7,104 nucleotides of DNA from Thermococcus sp. (GCA_027023165.1 JALVWX010000084.1:1-7104); one strand, 5' to 3'. Numbered from the stretch's first letter, positions 1 to 5,754 are shown. The notes: generated by a model from the letters alone, not told the origin. A program made the numbers and translations.

Positions 1-509
1 CCGCGCCTGAAGTGTCCGCTTGGTTTTCCAGTCAAAAGCTCCTCGAACCAAGCCTCGTGCTCTATTTCTTCGTGGAGAATCGCAAGAGCTAAATCGTAAG
101 TTCGAGGGTCTTTTCCGAAGGTATAGGTACATATCTCAGTATAGACTCCCACAGCACAGCGCTCTGCCTGGAGGAGCACCTTCAGAATCTCTTCTACTGT
201 GGGGTTCTCGGGCAAGTAAGCGTCGCTACACCACGCCATTTCTGAAAAATCACGAATGTCCCTAGGAAGCTCTCCTCCGAGTTCATAAATCCTCGGCACA
301 AGGGCCTCAAAATGATTCCTGTCCTCAAGACGCGCATCTTCTACGATTTCCTTTATCGTCTCACCTTCCATGCCAGCGGAATGGTTTCTCAGCAGAGTGT
401 AATAGTAATAGGTTGTGAACTCCGCCGCGGCTGCTTTTAGAAGCATTTCCAGGAGCTTCTCAACGTCTATACCAGCCCTTTCAACAAGTCTTTTGTTGTG
501 TTCAGACAT
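1..509 (-). CDS. dps: Dps-like ferritin (DPSL/thioferritin), 3' end cut by window
   Basis: The visible 169 residues match the archaeal Dps-like class: four-helix-bundle proteins that assemble into hollow cages, oxidise Fe(II) with hydrogen peroxide, store iron and protect DNA. Seen: a ferritin-like helix with Glu30, E62-x3-H66 on the second helix, a Cys118/Cys127 pair flanking helix C, and the ExxH motif E148-H151 on the last helix. The two cysteines near the diiron site are the hallmark of the DPSL subgroup. The ATG at 507-509 is preferred because GGTGA (515-519 on the complement) lies 5 bases upstream. An in-frame ATG at 519-521 would add four residues and could be used if the transcript is leaderless. 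The gene is divergent from a Fur-family repressor with palindromes between them, suggesting iron or peroxide control. About 15-20 C-terminal residues are probably missing off the edge. Confidence 0.93.
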   Translation of the reverse strand, partial: MSEHNKRLVERAGIDVEKLLEMLLKAAAAEFTTYYYYTLLRNHSAGMEGETIKEIVEDARLEDRNHFEALVPRIYELGGELPRDIRDFSEMAWCSDAYLPENPTVEEILKVLLQAERCAVGVYTEICTYTFGKDPRTYDLALAILHEEIEHEAWFEELLTGKPSGHFRR

Positions 510-540
510 GGGTTTCACCATTTAATAGTTGTTAGTTTTA

Positions 541-550
541 GTTAATAAAC
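541..550 (-). promoter_or_regulatory. TATA box of the Dps-like gene
   Basis: Read on the minus strand, GTTTATTAAC preceded by a purine-rich AGAAAA stretch resembles an archaeal BRE-TATA element. Its centre is about 25 bases from position 520-521, so the predicted transcript starts close to the upstream in-frame ATG and leaves only about a dozen bases before the preferred start. Confidence 0.55.
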
Positions 551-551
551 T

Positions 552-583
552 TTTCTATTTAGAAGTTATTTCTATTTAGGAAG
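552..583. promoter_or_regulatory. Putative Fur-family operator pair (two imperfect palindromes)
   Basis: An 11-base sequence, TTTCTATTTAG, occurs at 552-562 and again at 569-579, spaced 17 bases apart. Each copy is the core of an inverted repeat of the form TTCTA-TT-TAGAA; the first copy is perfect in its arms and the second has one inserted G. The pair fills the gap between the TATA box of the Dps-like gene (541-550) and that of the Fur-like gene (586-593), touching the BRE position of both. A dimeric repressor bound here would block both promoters. That the neighbouring Fur-like protein is the binder is inference. Confidence 0.6.
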
Positions 584-585
584 AC

Positions 586-593
586 TTATAAAT
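586..593 (+). promoter_or_regulatory. TATA box of the Fur-like operon; likely leaderless start
   Basis: TTATAAAT is centred 25.5 bases before the ATG at 615, so transcription should begin at or next to the start codon. No Shine-Dalgarno sequence precedes the ATG, which fits a leaderless mRNA. Confidence 0.65.
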
Positions 594-614
594 GGATTTT
601 TTAAAGTTTCATTC

Positions 615-1001
615 ATGTGGAAGGAGAAAGCCATTGAAACTCTACGGAAAAAAGGTTATAAGATAACTCCCCAACGACTTAAACTTCTCCAAATCCTTGA
701 GGAAATTGGAAAAACACACCCCTCCCTTGGAGAGGTTCACGAAAAGCTGAAGAAAGAGTTCCCAACGGTTAGCTTTTCAACCCTATACTCTAACGTTATC
801 ACACTGAAGGAGCTAGGACTAGTGGAGCTTTTCTCCCTTGATGGGGAGACAAGAATAGAAGTGAACACAAGACCTCACATCAACCTCATCTCCGAGGGAG
901 AGATAATGGACCTGAACGACCCCGAGATAATAGAGGCCATACAGCGGAAGACCGGAAAGAGAGTAAGGCTCGTCAACGTGCTCGTTGGTGGGGAACTGTG
1001 A
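615..1001 (+). CDS. Fur-family transcriptional repressor with altered metal site
   Basis: This 128-residue protein has the winged-helix DNA-binding domain of the Fur/PerR family: ITPQRLKLLQILEE at 17-30, HPS at 35-37, and a recognition helix around VSFSTLYSNVITLKELGLVE (52-71). The short C-terminal dimerisation domain keeps the R-x-E of the hinge (80-82) and His88. The usual HxHxxC segment reads RPHINLIS, and the protein has no cysteine at all, so the structural CxxC zinc site is absent and the regulatory metal site is incomplete. It is divergent from a Dps-like ferritin and begins an operon with a molybdopterin protein, so a role in iron, peroxide or redox control is likely (inference). It resembles the PerR-like proteins of Pyrococcus; I do not assign a name. 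Autoregulation through the palindromes at 552-583 is plausible. Confidence 0.88.
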   Translation: MWKEKAIETLRKKGYKITPQRLKLLQILEEIGKTHPSLGEVHEKLKKEFPTVSFSTLYSNVITLKELGLVELFSLDGETRIEVNTRPHINLISEGEIMDLNDPEIIEAIQRKTGKRVRLVNVLVGGEL

Positions 1002-1585
1002 AGGGAAAGCTCATCTTTTCCATTATCTTAATTGCCCTTCTCGCCATTGGCACGTACGGAACCGGTGGTGGAAGCACAGGTAACACAGCGAACCCAACAA
1101 CCGCAAAGAAAACCCCGGACGAGCCGGCCATAGAGATAGCTGGCCTCGTGGAGAGACCATACAACATCACGCTGAACGAGCTTAGGAACATGACTCCAAA
1201 GGTCGTTTACGCCGACCTCTACTGCGTTGATAGCCCTAACCTGCCGCGGAAGAGCGGGAAGTGGGTCGGTGTCCCGCTGAAGACTCTCCTCGAGAGGGCC
1301 GCAATCCGGGAGAACGCGGTAAAGGTGGCCCTCTATGCGAGAGACGGCTACACGACTGACCTGAAGATTGAGGATGTCCTTGCAGATGAGGACATCATAG
1401 TCGCCTACGAGTACAACGGAAATCCGATAAAGCCCCGGCTCGTGGTTCCAGGCAGGTGGGGCTACAAGTGGATAAAGGACATCGTCAAGATTGAGGTAGT
1501 TGATTACAACTTCCTCGGCACATGGGAGAAGGCCGGCTATCCGGACGATGCATATGTTGAAAACGGATCAAAGCCTTGGAGGTGA
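998..1585 (+). CDS. Sulfite-oxidase-type molybdopterin-binding protein, exported
   Basis: The 195-residue product has one oxidoreductase molybdopterin-binding fold (sulfite oxidase / MsrP superfamily, Pfam PF00174). Seen: Cys76 in the YCVDS context, where the family's metal-ligating cysteine sits, followed by WVGVPLKTLLE (89-99), and the C-terminal GRWGYKWIKDIVKIEVVD and GTWEKAGYPDDAY motifs. The metal could be Mo or W, since relatives are tungsten users. The N-terminus is a hydrophobic segment (5-18) followed by a Gly/Thr-rich linker, so the protein is probably anchored or secreted; there is no twin-arginine motif and no lipobox cysteine. The start is a GTG whose last two bases lie in the TGA of the Fur-like gene (4-base overlap), with GGTGGGG at 987-993, indicating translational coupling. 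Substrate unknown; the next gene is a probable membrane partner. Confidence 0.87.
   Translation: MKGKLIFSIILIALLAIGTYGTGGGSTGNTANPTTAKKTPDEPAIEIAGLVERPYNITLNELRNMTPKVVYADLYCVDSPNLPRKSGKWVGVPLKTLLERAAIRENAVKVALYARDGYTTDLKIEDVLADEDIIVAYEYNGNPIKPRLVVPGRWGYKWIKDIVKIEVVDYNFLGTWEKAGYPDDAYVENGSKPWR
1578..1585 (+). promoter_or_regulatory. Strong ribosome binding site that decides a TTG start
   Basis: GGAGGTGA ends inside the stop codon of the molybdopterin gene and lies 4 bases before TTG at 1590. The nearby ATG at 1585 is in another frame and meets TGA after one codon, so this site supports the TTG start of the next gene. Confidence 0.7.
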
Positions 1586-1589
1586 TGGT

Positions 1590-1919
1590 TTGAAGCCCAA
1601 AACCGCCCTCAGAATCGTGGAGTGGACATCAGTGCCGCTTCTGCTCATCACAGGCCTGATGGTCGTAACCGGCTACGCGTCGACCAGTGATGGTGCCTTA
1701 AAGGCCTCTCTCTTCCTCAGCAGGGAAACGGCGGTGGAGATACACACCAGTCCCATTATGAGAACGCTCCTCGGGGTTCTCCTCTTCCTCCACGCCTACG
1801 CCGGGACCGAGCTGATGGCTGCGAGAATTAAGGGAAAGGCCCTGCGAACGGGCCTGGAATACGGGGTTTTGGGCTTTATAATCTACGTTCTCTGGGTCCT
1901 CGTGGCGGGTTCCCTTTAG
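1590..1919 (+). CDS. Small three-helix membrane protein, probable redox partner of the molybdopterin protein
   Basis: Starting at TTG 1590 the product is 109 residues with three hydrophobic segments at about 13-30, 55-73 and 90-107. His52 and His68 bracket the second helix, and Arg8, Arg58 and Arg79 lie near membrane faces. The layout resembles small cytochrome-b-like membrane anchors (MsrQ or DUF4405-like), which pass electrons to or from molybdopterin enzymes of the preceding family. Heme binding is inference: the two histidines are 16 residues apart on one helix, so one subunit could not clamp a single heme with both. The gene begins 4 bases after the upstream stop and ends the operon. A longer reading frame extends upstream over the preceding gene but lacks a ribosome binding site. 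Confidence 0.75.
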   Translation: MKPKTALRIVEWTSVPLLLITGLMVVTGYASTSDGALKASLFLSRETAVEIHTSPIMRTLLGVLLFLHAYAGTELMAARIKGKALRTGLEYGVLGFIIYVLWVLVAGSL

Positions 1920-1922
1920 TTT

Positions 1923-2402
1923 TCAATCCACCTCAAGGCTGAAGTCCTGGTAGTCCATCCAGATGCCTGTCTTCATGATCGCATCGTACTGTGCCCTTAG
2001 GAGTTCGTAGTGCGCTTTTTCAATCCTCGCAAGCTCTTCAAAGAGCCTCCTAACCGAGTCGTGCTCGGCCTCCTTCGCTGCCTTCTCGTAGAATCCCCAC
2101 GTAAGCTTTTCCTGCTCCATACCTATCCTAACTGCATCAACCTCACTGAGGTTTTCCTCGTCCGTCCGAACTATCAGCTTCTCCAGCATCTCCCTGCTCA
2201 CCGCGGGAAGCTCGCACTTCTCAACAACCTCATCCAGGAACTTCTCCTCGAAGAGGTCCCAGTGCTCCGCCTCCTCCTTGGCCAGGAACAGGAACATCTT
2301 CCTTGCCCTCTCATCACGGGCCTTCCTTGCGAGCCTTATGTAGAATTTAAGCTCCGTCTTCTCGACCTCGAGGGCGAGGGCCAGTGCCTCAAGCTCGTTC
2401 AT
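1923..2402 (-). CDS. Rubrerythrin-like diiron protein without rubredoxin domain
   Basis: The product is 159 residues, an all-helical ferritin-like fold. Diiron ligands are recognisable in order: Glu14 or Glu17 on helix 1, E44-x2-H47 (EEAEHW) on helix 2, Glu96 or Glu98 on helix 3 (MEQEKLTWGFYEKA), and E128-x2-H131 (IEKAHY) on helix 4. Classical rubrerythrins carry a C-terminal rubredoxin domain with four cysteines; this one has a single cysteine and stops after the erythrin domain, so an external electron donor would be needed. The family reduces hydrogen peroxide or senses/stores iron in anaerobes. The ATG is supported by GGTGAT at 2406-2411. It converges on the molybdopterin operon with only 3 bases between stops and fits the oxidative-stress theme of the left end. 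Confidence 0.9.
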   Translation of the reverse strand: MNELEALALALEVEKTELKFYIRLARKARDERARKMFLFLAKEEAEHWDLFEEKFLDEVVEKCELPAVSREMLEKLIVRTDEENLSEVDAVRIGMEQEKLTWGFYEKAAKEAEHDSVRRLFEELARIEKAHYELLRAQYDAIMKTGIWMDYQDFSLEVD

Positions 2403-2416
2403 GCCATCACCAAAGG

Positions 2417-2443
2417 ATTATTATGCCACCGGAGGTTATAACC
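2417..2443. promoter_or_regulatory. Divergent promoter of the rubrerythrin and GNAT genes
   Basis: The perfect palindrome GGTTATAACC (2434-2443), preceded on the minus strand by CCCCAAA, gives a minus-strand start near 2413, about 11 bases before the rubrerythrin ATG. On the plus strand ATTATTAT (2417-2424) after AAAGG would start transcription near 2446, just ahead of the GNAT ATG at 2457. The two elements overlap in opposite order, so occupancy by one polymerase would hinder the other. Confidence 0.5.
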
Positions 2444-2456
2444 TTTGGGGAGCGCG

Positions 2457-3005
2457 ATGGACTGTGGAATCGAGAGGGTTGAGCGGCCTATTGAGCTGAA
2501 GGATGAACTTCTGCGGTTCGTCTTCAGCGTTTACAGGGGCACCGAAGGTTCCTACCCGGCCCTTGAATGGGCTGAGCAAAAGCCTTCTCCTGACGATTTT
2601 GAGGGCTTCAGGCGGGTCTACGAGCCGTTCCTTGAGTTCCGCCTCAGAGAGGAGTTTGACGAACTTTACATCCTCAGAGATGGTGGAGAAATCGTGGGGA
2701 CGGTAGCTCTCGTCTACACCTTCGCCGGAAAGGACATCCCATGGGTTCCGGAGGGGATAAGAACCGAGAGGACCTGCCTGATAGAGTTTCTCATGGTCGG
2801 TCCGGAGCACCAGGGGCGGGGCTACGGATCCAAGCTGCTCGATTTTGCCGTGAGGAGATTGAGTGAGCTTGAGAAGGAAGCCTACATCGTGACCTTTCCG
2901 GAGCTTGATGCCTACCGCTACTACCTCCGCAGGGGTTTTGAGGAGGTTGCGCGCTACGGGGAATTCGTCCTCCTCAGGTTTTCCCCAGGCGGTCCCCGAG
3001 TTTGA
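2457..3005 (+). CDS. GNAT-family N-acetyltransferase
   Basis: The 182-residue product has a GNAT acetyl-CoA fold in its second half: beta strand ELYILRDGGEIVGTVALVY (69-87), then IEFLMVGPEHQGRGYG (109-124) with the Q-x-x-G-x-G pyrophosphate loop at 119-124, helix GSKLLDFAVRRL, and a C-terminal YRYYLRRGFEEVARY segment typical of motif B. The acceptor substrate (amino acid, small molecule or protein amino group) cannot be read from the sequence. The ATG at 2457 is chosen over an in-frame TTG at 2445 because GGGGAG at 2447-2452 sits at a usable distance. The last 32 bases overlap the end of a small minus-strand gene. Confidence 0.88.
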   Translation: MDCGIERVERPIELKDELLRFVFSVYRGTEGSYPALEWAEQKPSPDDFEGFRRVYEPFLEFRLREEFDELYILRDGGEIVGTVALVYTFAGKDIPWVPEGIRTERTCLIEFLMVGPEHQGRGYGSKLLDFAVRRLSELEKEAYIVTFPELDAYRYYLRRGFEEVARYGEFVLLRFSPGGPRV

Positions 3006-3147
3006 GGGCGAAGAAGAGGGCTATCATGAAGATGGTGATGTAGTAGCTCCACCTGAATGGGATAAGCCCCATTATCCCGAGGGTATAGACCACTGTGAGG
3101 ACGAGAACAAGCGCGAGCAGGATGCGGTAGAGGCTTTTCTTCTCCAT
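2974..3147 (-). CDS. Small two-helix membrane protein, 57 residues
   Basis: Not assignable to a named family. The frame runs from an ATG at 3145-3147 to a TGA at 2974-2976. Seen: a basic N-terminus (MEKKSLYR), a hydrophobic helix LLALVLVLTVVYTLGIMGLI, a short polar turn PFRWSYY, a second helix ITIFMIALFFALKL, and a charged tail GDRLGKT, i.e. a helical hairpin probably with both ends in the cytoplasm. Support that it is real: GGTGGTGG just before the start, a BRE-TATA element (3179-3192) about 25 bases from the predicted transcript start, and host-like codon use. It lies directly downstream of the double binding lipoprotein on the same strand but has its own promoter. Its final 32 bases are antisense to the GNAT gene. 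Confidence 0.75.
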   Translation of the reverse strand: MEKKSLYRILLALVLVLTVVYTLGIMGLIPFRWSYYITIFMIALFFALKLGDRLGKT

Positions 3148-3178
3148 TCCACCACCGAAGAAAAGGGAAAGGGAGGGC

Positions 3179-3192
3179 TTATAACCTTTGGG
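3179..3192 (-). promoter_or_regulatory. BRE-TATA of the 57-residue membrane protein
   Basis: On the minus strand CCCAAAGGTTATAA is identical over 14 bases to the element upstream of the rubrerythrin gene (2437-2450 region). The TATA centre predicts a start near 3156, giving a leader of about 9 bases that consists almost entirely of the GGTGG binding site. The element lies immediately behind the stop codon of the binding lipoprotein. Confidence 0.6.
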
Positions 3193-5070
3193 TCAGCCCG
3201 TTGAAGAGGTCGCGTTGCAGGCAAGGGGCTGGGCATTGTAGTTGAAGGCCTTCGGGTGGAGCAGCTCTGCAATCTCCTCCAGTCCCAGGACGATCCTCGG
3301 GCCGGGCCTCACGACGAGGTTCTCGTCGCTGAGCATGTAAACGCGGCCGCTCTTGACGGCATCAACGCTTGCGAGTGGTCCCTTGCACAGGTCTTCCGGC
3401 TTCACCCCCGCGTTCGGCGAGATTATGATGACCTCCGGATTCCTCGCGACTATCTGCTCTTCGCTTGCCACGCCCCATCCTTTGACGTCACCGAAGACGT
3501 TTTCACCGCCTGCGAGCCTTATGAGGTCGTTGATGAATGTGCCGTTTCCGGCAGTCCAGTAGCCGTTGTAGTAGCTCAGGATGAAGAAGACCTTTGGCCT
3601 GGGCTTTCCTTGGACGGTCGATTCAACGTAAGCCACTGTGGCCTTCATGTCCGCCACAACCATCAGCGCCCCTTCCTCGCGGTTGGTGACCTTCCCGAGA
3701 AGCTCAACCTGCCTGTAAACCCCGCTGAGGTTCTTTGGTGAGACGATTATCACCGGGGCTATTTCCTCGAGCTTCTTGAGGATGGAGAGCGAGAAGTCGT
3801 CCGCTATTATGAGGTCTGGCTTGAGGGCGGCTATCTTCTCGAGGTTGGCGTACTTACCGTAGCCGCCGACGCGGGTTATGTTCTTCACCGCCGGCGGGAA
3901 GTCCGCGTAGTTCGTAACGCCGACGAGCTTGTCTCCCGCTCCGATGTAGAACAGGGTCTCGGTGATGCTCGGCGCAAGGCTGACTATCCTCTCCGGTTCC
4001 TTCTCAACCGTCACCTTCCGTCCCACGAAGTCGGTGATGGTCATCGGGTACTTGGCCTTGAACGCATCCGGGTGGAGGAGCTTTGCCACTATCTCAAGGC
4101 CGTTCACAACGCGCGGGCTTGGATGGATGAGGTCGCCCTCGTTCTCTATCATGTAAACCCTGCCTTCCTTGGCGGCGGTGGTTCCCGCCAGCGGGCCGCT
4201 GTAGACGTCCTCGACCTTCATGCCGCAGTGCGGGGTCAGAATTATGACCTGCGGATCCCTCTCGAGAACCTGCTCGACGCTGACGCTCGGCCAGCCCTTT
4301 GCGTCGTCGAAGATGTTTTTGCCTCCAGCGAGGTTTATGACGTCGCTGATGAAGGTTCCGCCTCCTGCTGTCATCAGGGGCTTGTTCCAGACGATGTAGA
4401 AGACCTTAACCCGGGGTTCGTTCTTAACGGCCGAGGAGATAGCGGTTATTTTCGCGTTGAACTCGTCGGTTGCCCTCTTGGCGGCATCCTCTGCGTTGAA
4501 GACCTTTCCGAGGAGGTCGAGTGCCCTTGGAATGTCGTTGAGGGAGTGCGGGTCAACGATGAGAACCGGTGCTATCTCCTCGAGCTTGCTGAGAATCGGG
4601 AGGGAGTAGCCGTCCGCTATTATGAGGTCTGGCTTGAGGGCGGCTATCTTCTCGAGGTTGGCGTACTTACCGTAGCCGCCTATCCTGGCAACCTTTGAGA
4701 CCTCCGGTGGAAAGTCGTCGTAGTTCGTGACGCCGACGACCCTGTCGAAGAGTCCGAGGTAGTATAGGTCCTCCGTTATGCTCGGGGCCAGGGTTACAAC
4801 CCTCTTCGGCTCGGCCTTTATCGTCACCGTCCTGTTGGCGAAGTCTTTGACCGTTATCGGGTAGTACAGCTTCTGGCTCTGGATGGAGGTTTGCTGAGCG
4901 GAGGTTGTCTCGGTGGTGCTTGGGGTGCTTGAGGTGCCAGAGGCCTCAAGGGCGGTGCTCTGTGGAGTGGTGGACTTTGTGGAAGTGGTTGTCGTGCTTC
5001 CGCCTATGCACCCCGAGGCAACGACGGCCCCCAAGAATATGAGGATGAGCAAAACCGCCGTCTTCTTCAT
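3193..5070 (-). CDS. Lipoprotein with two tandem BtuF/FepB-type substrate-binding domains
   Basis: The 625-residue product begins with a signal peptide ending in the lipobox VASGC (Cys21), then a Thr/Ser-rich linker (22-67) typical of archaeal surface lipoproteins, then two class III periplasmic-binding domains (PF01497) at about 68-338 and 339-612. These domains bind cobalamin, siderophores, heme or metal complexes for ABC importers. The halves align without gaps at a 271-residue period: YPITVKDF/YPMTITDF, LAPSITE in both, GVTNY, GGYGKYANLEK in both, and HPDAF/HPKAF at the ends. Differences at likely cleft positions (PHCGM versus SPNAG) suggest the two sites may not bind identically. No permease or ATPase is adjacent. 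The ATG at 5068-5070 is chosen because GGTGA lies 5 bases upstream; a GTG at 5077 is the alternative. The ligand is unknown. Confidence 0.9.
   Translation of the reverse strand: MKKTAVLLILIFLGAVVASGCIGGSTTTTSTKSTTPQSTALEASGTSSTPSTTETTSAQQTSIQSQKLYYPITVKDFANRTVTIKAEPKRVVTLAPSITEDLYYLGLFDRVVGVTNYDDFPPEVSKVARIGGYGKYANLEKIAALKPDLIIADGYSLPILSKLEEIAPVLIVDPHSLNDIPRALDLLGKVFNAEDAAKRATDEFNAKITAISSAVKNEPRVKVFYIVWNKPLMTAGGGTFISDVINLAGGKNIFDDAKGWPSVSVEQVLERDPQVIILTPHCGMKVEDVYSGPLAGTTAAKEGRVYMIENEGDLIHPSPRVVNGLEIVAKLLHPDAFKAKYPMTITDFVGRKVTVEKEPERIVSLAPSITETLFYIGAGDKLVGVTNYADFPPAVKNITRVGGYGKYANLEKIAALKPDLIIADDFSLSILKKLEEIAPVIIVSPKNLSGVYRQVELLGKVTNREEGALMVVADMKATVAYVESTVQGKPRPKVFFILSYYNGYWTAGNGTFINDLIRLAGGENVFGDVKGWGVASEEQIVARNPEVIIISPNAGVKPEDLCKGPLASVDAVKSGRVYMLSDENLVVRPGPRIVLGLEEIAELLHPKAFNYNAQPLACNATSSTG
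3798..3867 (-). repeat. 70-bp perfect direct repeat, copy in second binding domain
   Basis: Identical base for base to 4611-4680, offset 813 bases (271 codons, in frame). It encodes residues 402-424 of the double binding protein, beginning GGYGKYANLEK and ending LIIAD. Flanking sequence of the two halves diverges at once. Confidence 0.95.
4611..4680 (-). repeat. 70-bp perfect direct repeat, copy in first binding domain
   Basis: The partner of 3798-3867, encoding residues 131-153 of the same protein. Every third-codon position also matches, unlike in the rest of the two domains. Confidence 0.95.
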
Positions 5071-5115
5071 TTCGCTCACCTTGGATTATTTGTCCATCCA
5101 TGGTCAGAAAAGGGG

Positions 5116-5122
5116 TATATAA
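5116..5122 (-). promoter_or_regulatory. TATA box of the double binding lipoprotein gene
   Basis: TTATATA on the minus strand predicts a start near 5093 and a leader of about 23 bases carrying GGTGA before the ATG. The core TATATA is symmetric, and the plus-strand side has a good BRE-like AAAAGGGG, so some antisense transcription toward the HTH-CBS gene is possible. Confidence 0.55.
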
Positions 5123-5143
5123 GGTTGTTGGATATTTTCTCCG

Positions 5144-5716
5144 TCAGCCCTTCGACTTGGCTATGCGGAAGATGTCCACGCGGGTGATTATTCCCGTTAT
5201 CCTGCCCTCTCTGTCCTGGACGAGAACGGCGGGGTTGTCCTCGAGGAGGTATTTAACGACCTCCAAATCCTCGTCCTCGTTGACTATCGGGAAAGGCTCC
5301 TCCATGACCTCCATGACCTTCCTGCCGTAGATGTCCTCGTACTCAAGACTCTGCCTCACGAGGGTCCTCTCCGTGATGGAGCCGACCACTTTGTTCCCGC
5401 TTATGACGGGTATCTGGGAGATGTTGTGCTCGTTCATGAGCTTGATGACGTTCTCAACCGTTTCGTAGGGCTTGACCGAGAGAACCGGGGAGGACATGAC
5501 GTCCCTGGCGGTCAGCTGGGCACGCTTGCACTCGTGGAGGGCCTGGAGAATGCGGTTGAGGGTGGAGAGGCGAGGATCAACTTTTCCCGTCTCGAGCTTG
5601 GCTATGTAGGCCTGCGTTACCCCCGCCCGTTTGGCAAGCTCCTCCTGGGTTATCCCGAGTTCCTTCCTTATCTTCCTTATCTCCGACGGGTCTATGGGGC
5701 GGGGTATGACCACCAC
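5144..5716 (-). CDS. XRE-type HTH transcription regulator with paired CBS domains
   Basis: About 190 residues. The N-terminal Cro/C1-type helix-turn-helix covers IRKIRKELGITQEELAKR and the recognition part AGVTQAYIAKLETGKVDPR. Two CBS domains follow, the first from LTARDVMSSPVLSV through VVGSITERTLV, the second from VMEVMEEPFPIV through ITGIITRVDIFRI. A CBS pair usually binds an adenine nucleotide or S-adenosylmethionine, so this is likely a repressor tuned by an energy or methyl-donor signal (family knowledge; ligand here unknown). Starts are ambiguous: GTG codons at 5723-5725, 5714-5716 and 5711-5713 are in frame. I take 5716 because GGTGG (5722-5726) is 5 bases upstream, but the TATA spacing would also allow leaderless initiation at 5725. 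Its promoter adjoins the guide-RNA locus. Confidence 0.9.
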   Translation of the reverse strand: MVVIPRPIDPSEIRKIRKELGITQEELAKRAGVTQAYIAKLETGKVDPRLSTLNRILQALHECKRAQLTARDVMSSPVLSVKPYETVENVIKLMNEHNISQIPVISGNKVVGSITERTLVRQSLEYEDIYGRKVMEVMEEPFPIVNEDEDLEVVKYLLEDNPAVLVQDREGRITGIITRVDIFRIAKSKG

Positions 5717-5746
5717 AATAACCACCAGTTATTGGTCACTTCCGGG

Positions 5747-5754
5747 TATTATAA
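5747..5754 (-). promoter_or_regulatory. TATA box of the HTH-CBS gene
   Basis: TTATAATA on the minus strand, preceded by GAAAGC, is centred 25.5 bases from position 5725, the first of three in-frame GTG codons. Confidence 0.6.

Noticed and set aside
20..265. Plus-strand open frame opposite the Dps-like gene
   Set aside because: It lies wholly within the recognised minus-strand gene, has no binding site and shows an Arg/Ser-rich antisense composition.
2503..2810. Minus-strand frames opposite the GNAT gene
   Set aside because: They contradict clear GNAT motifs on the plus strand and have no family features.
4072..4698. Long plus-strand open frame (208 codons) inside the double binding protein gene
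   Set aside because: It is the antisense shadow of conserved binding-domain sequence; the minus-strand frame has a lipobox, family motifs and a ribosome binding site.
5116..5122. Plus-strand promoter from the symmetric TATATA with a good BRE
   Set aside because: No plus-strand gene follows; the element serves the minus-strand lipoprotein gene. Antisense transcription remains possible but unsupported.
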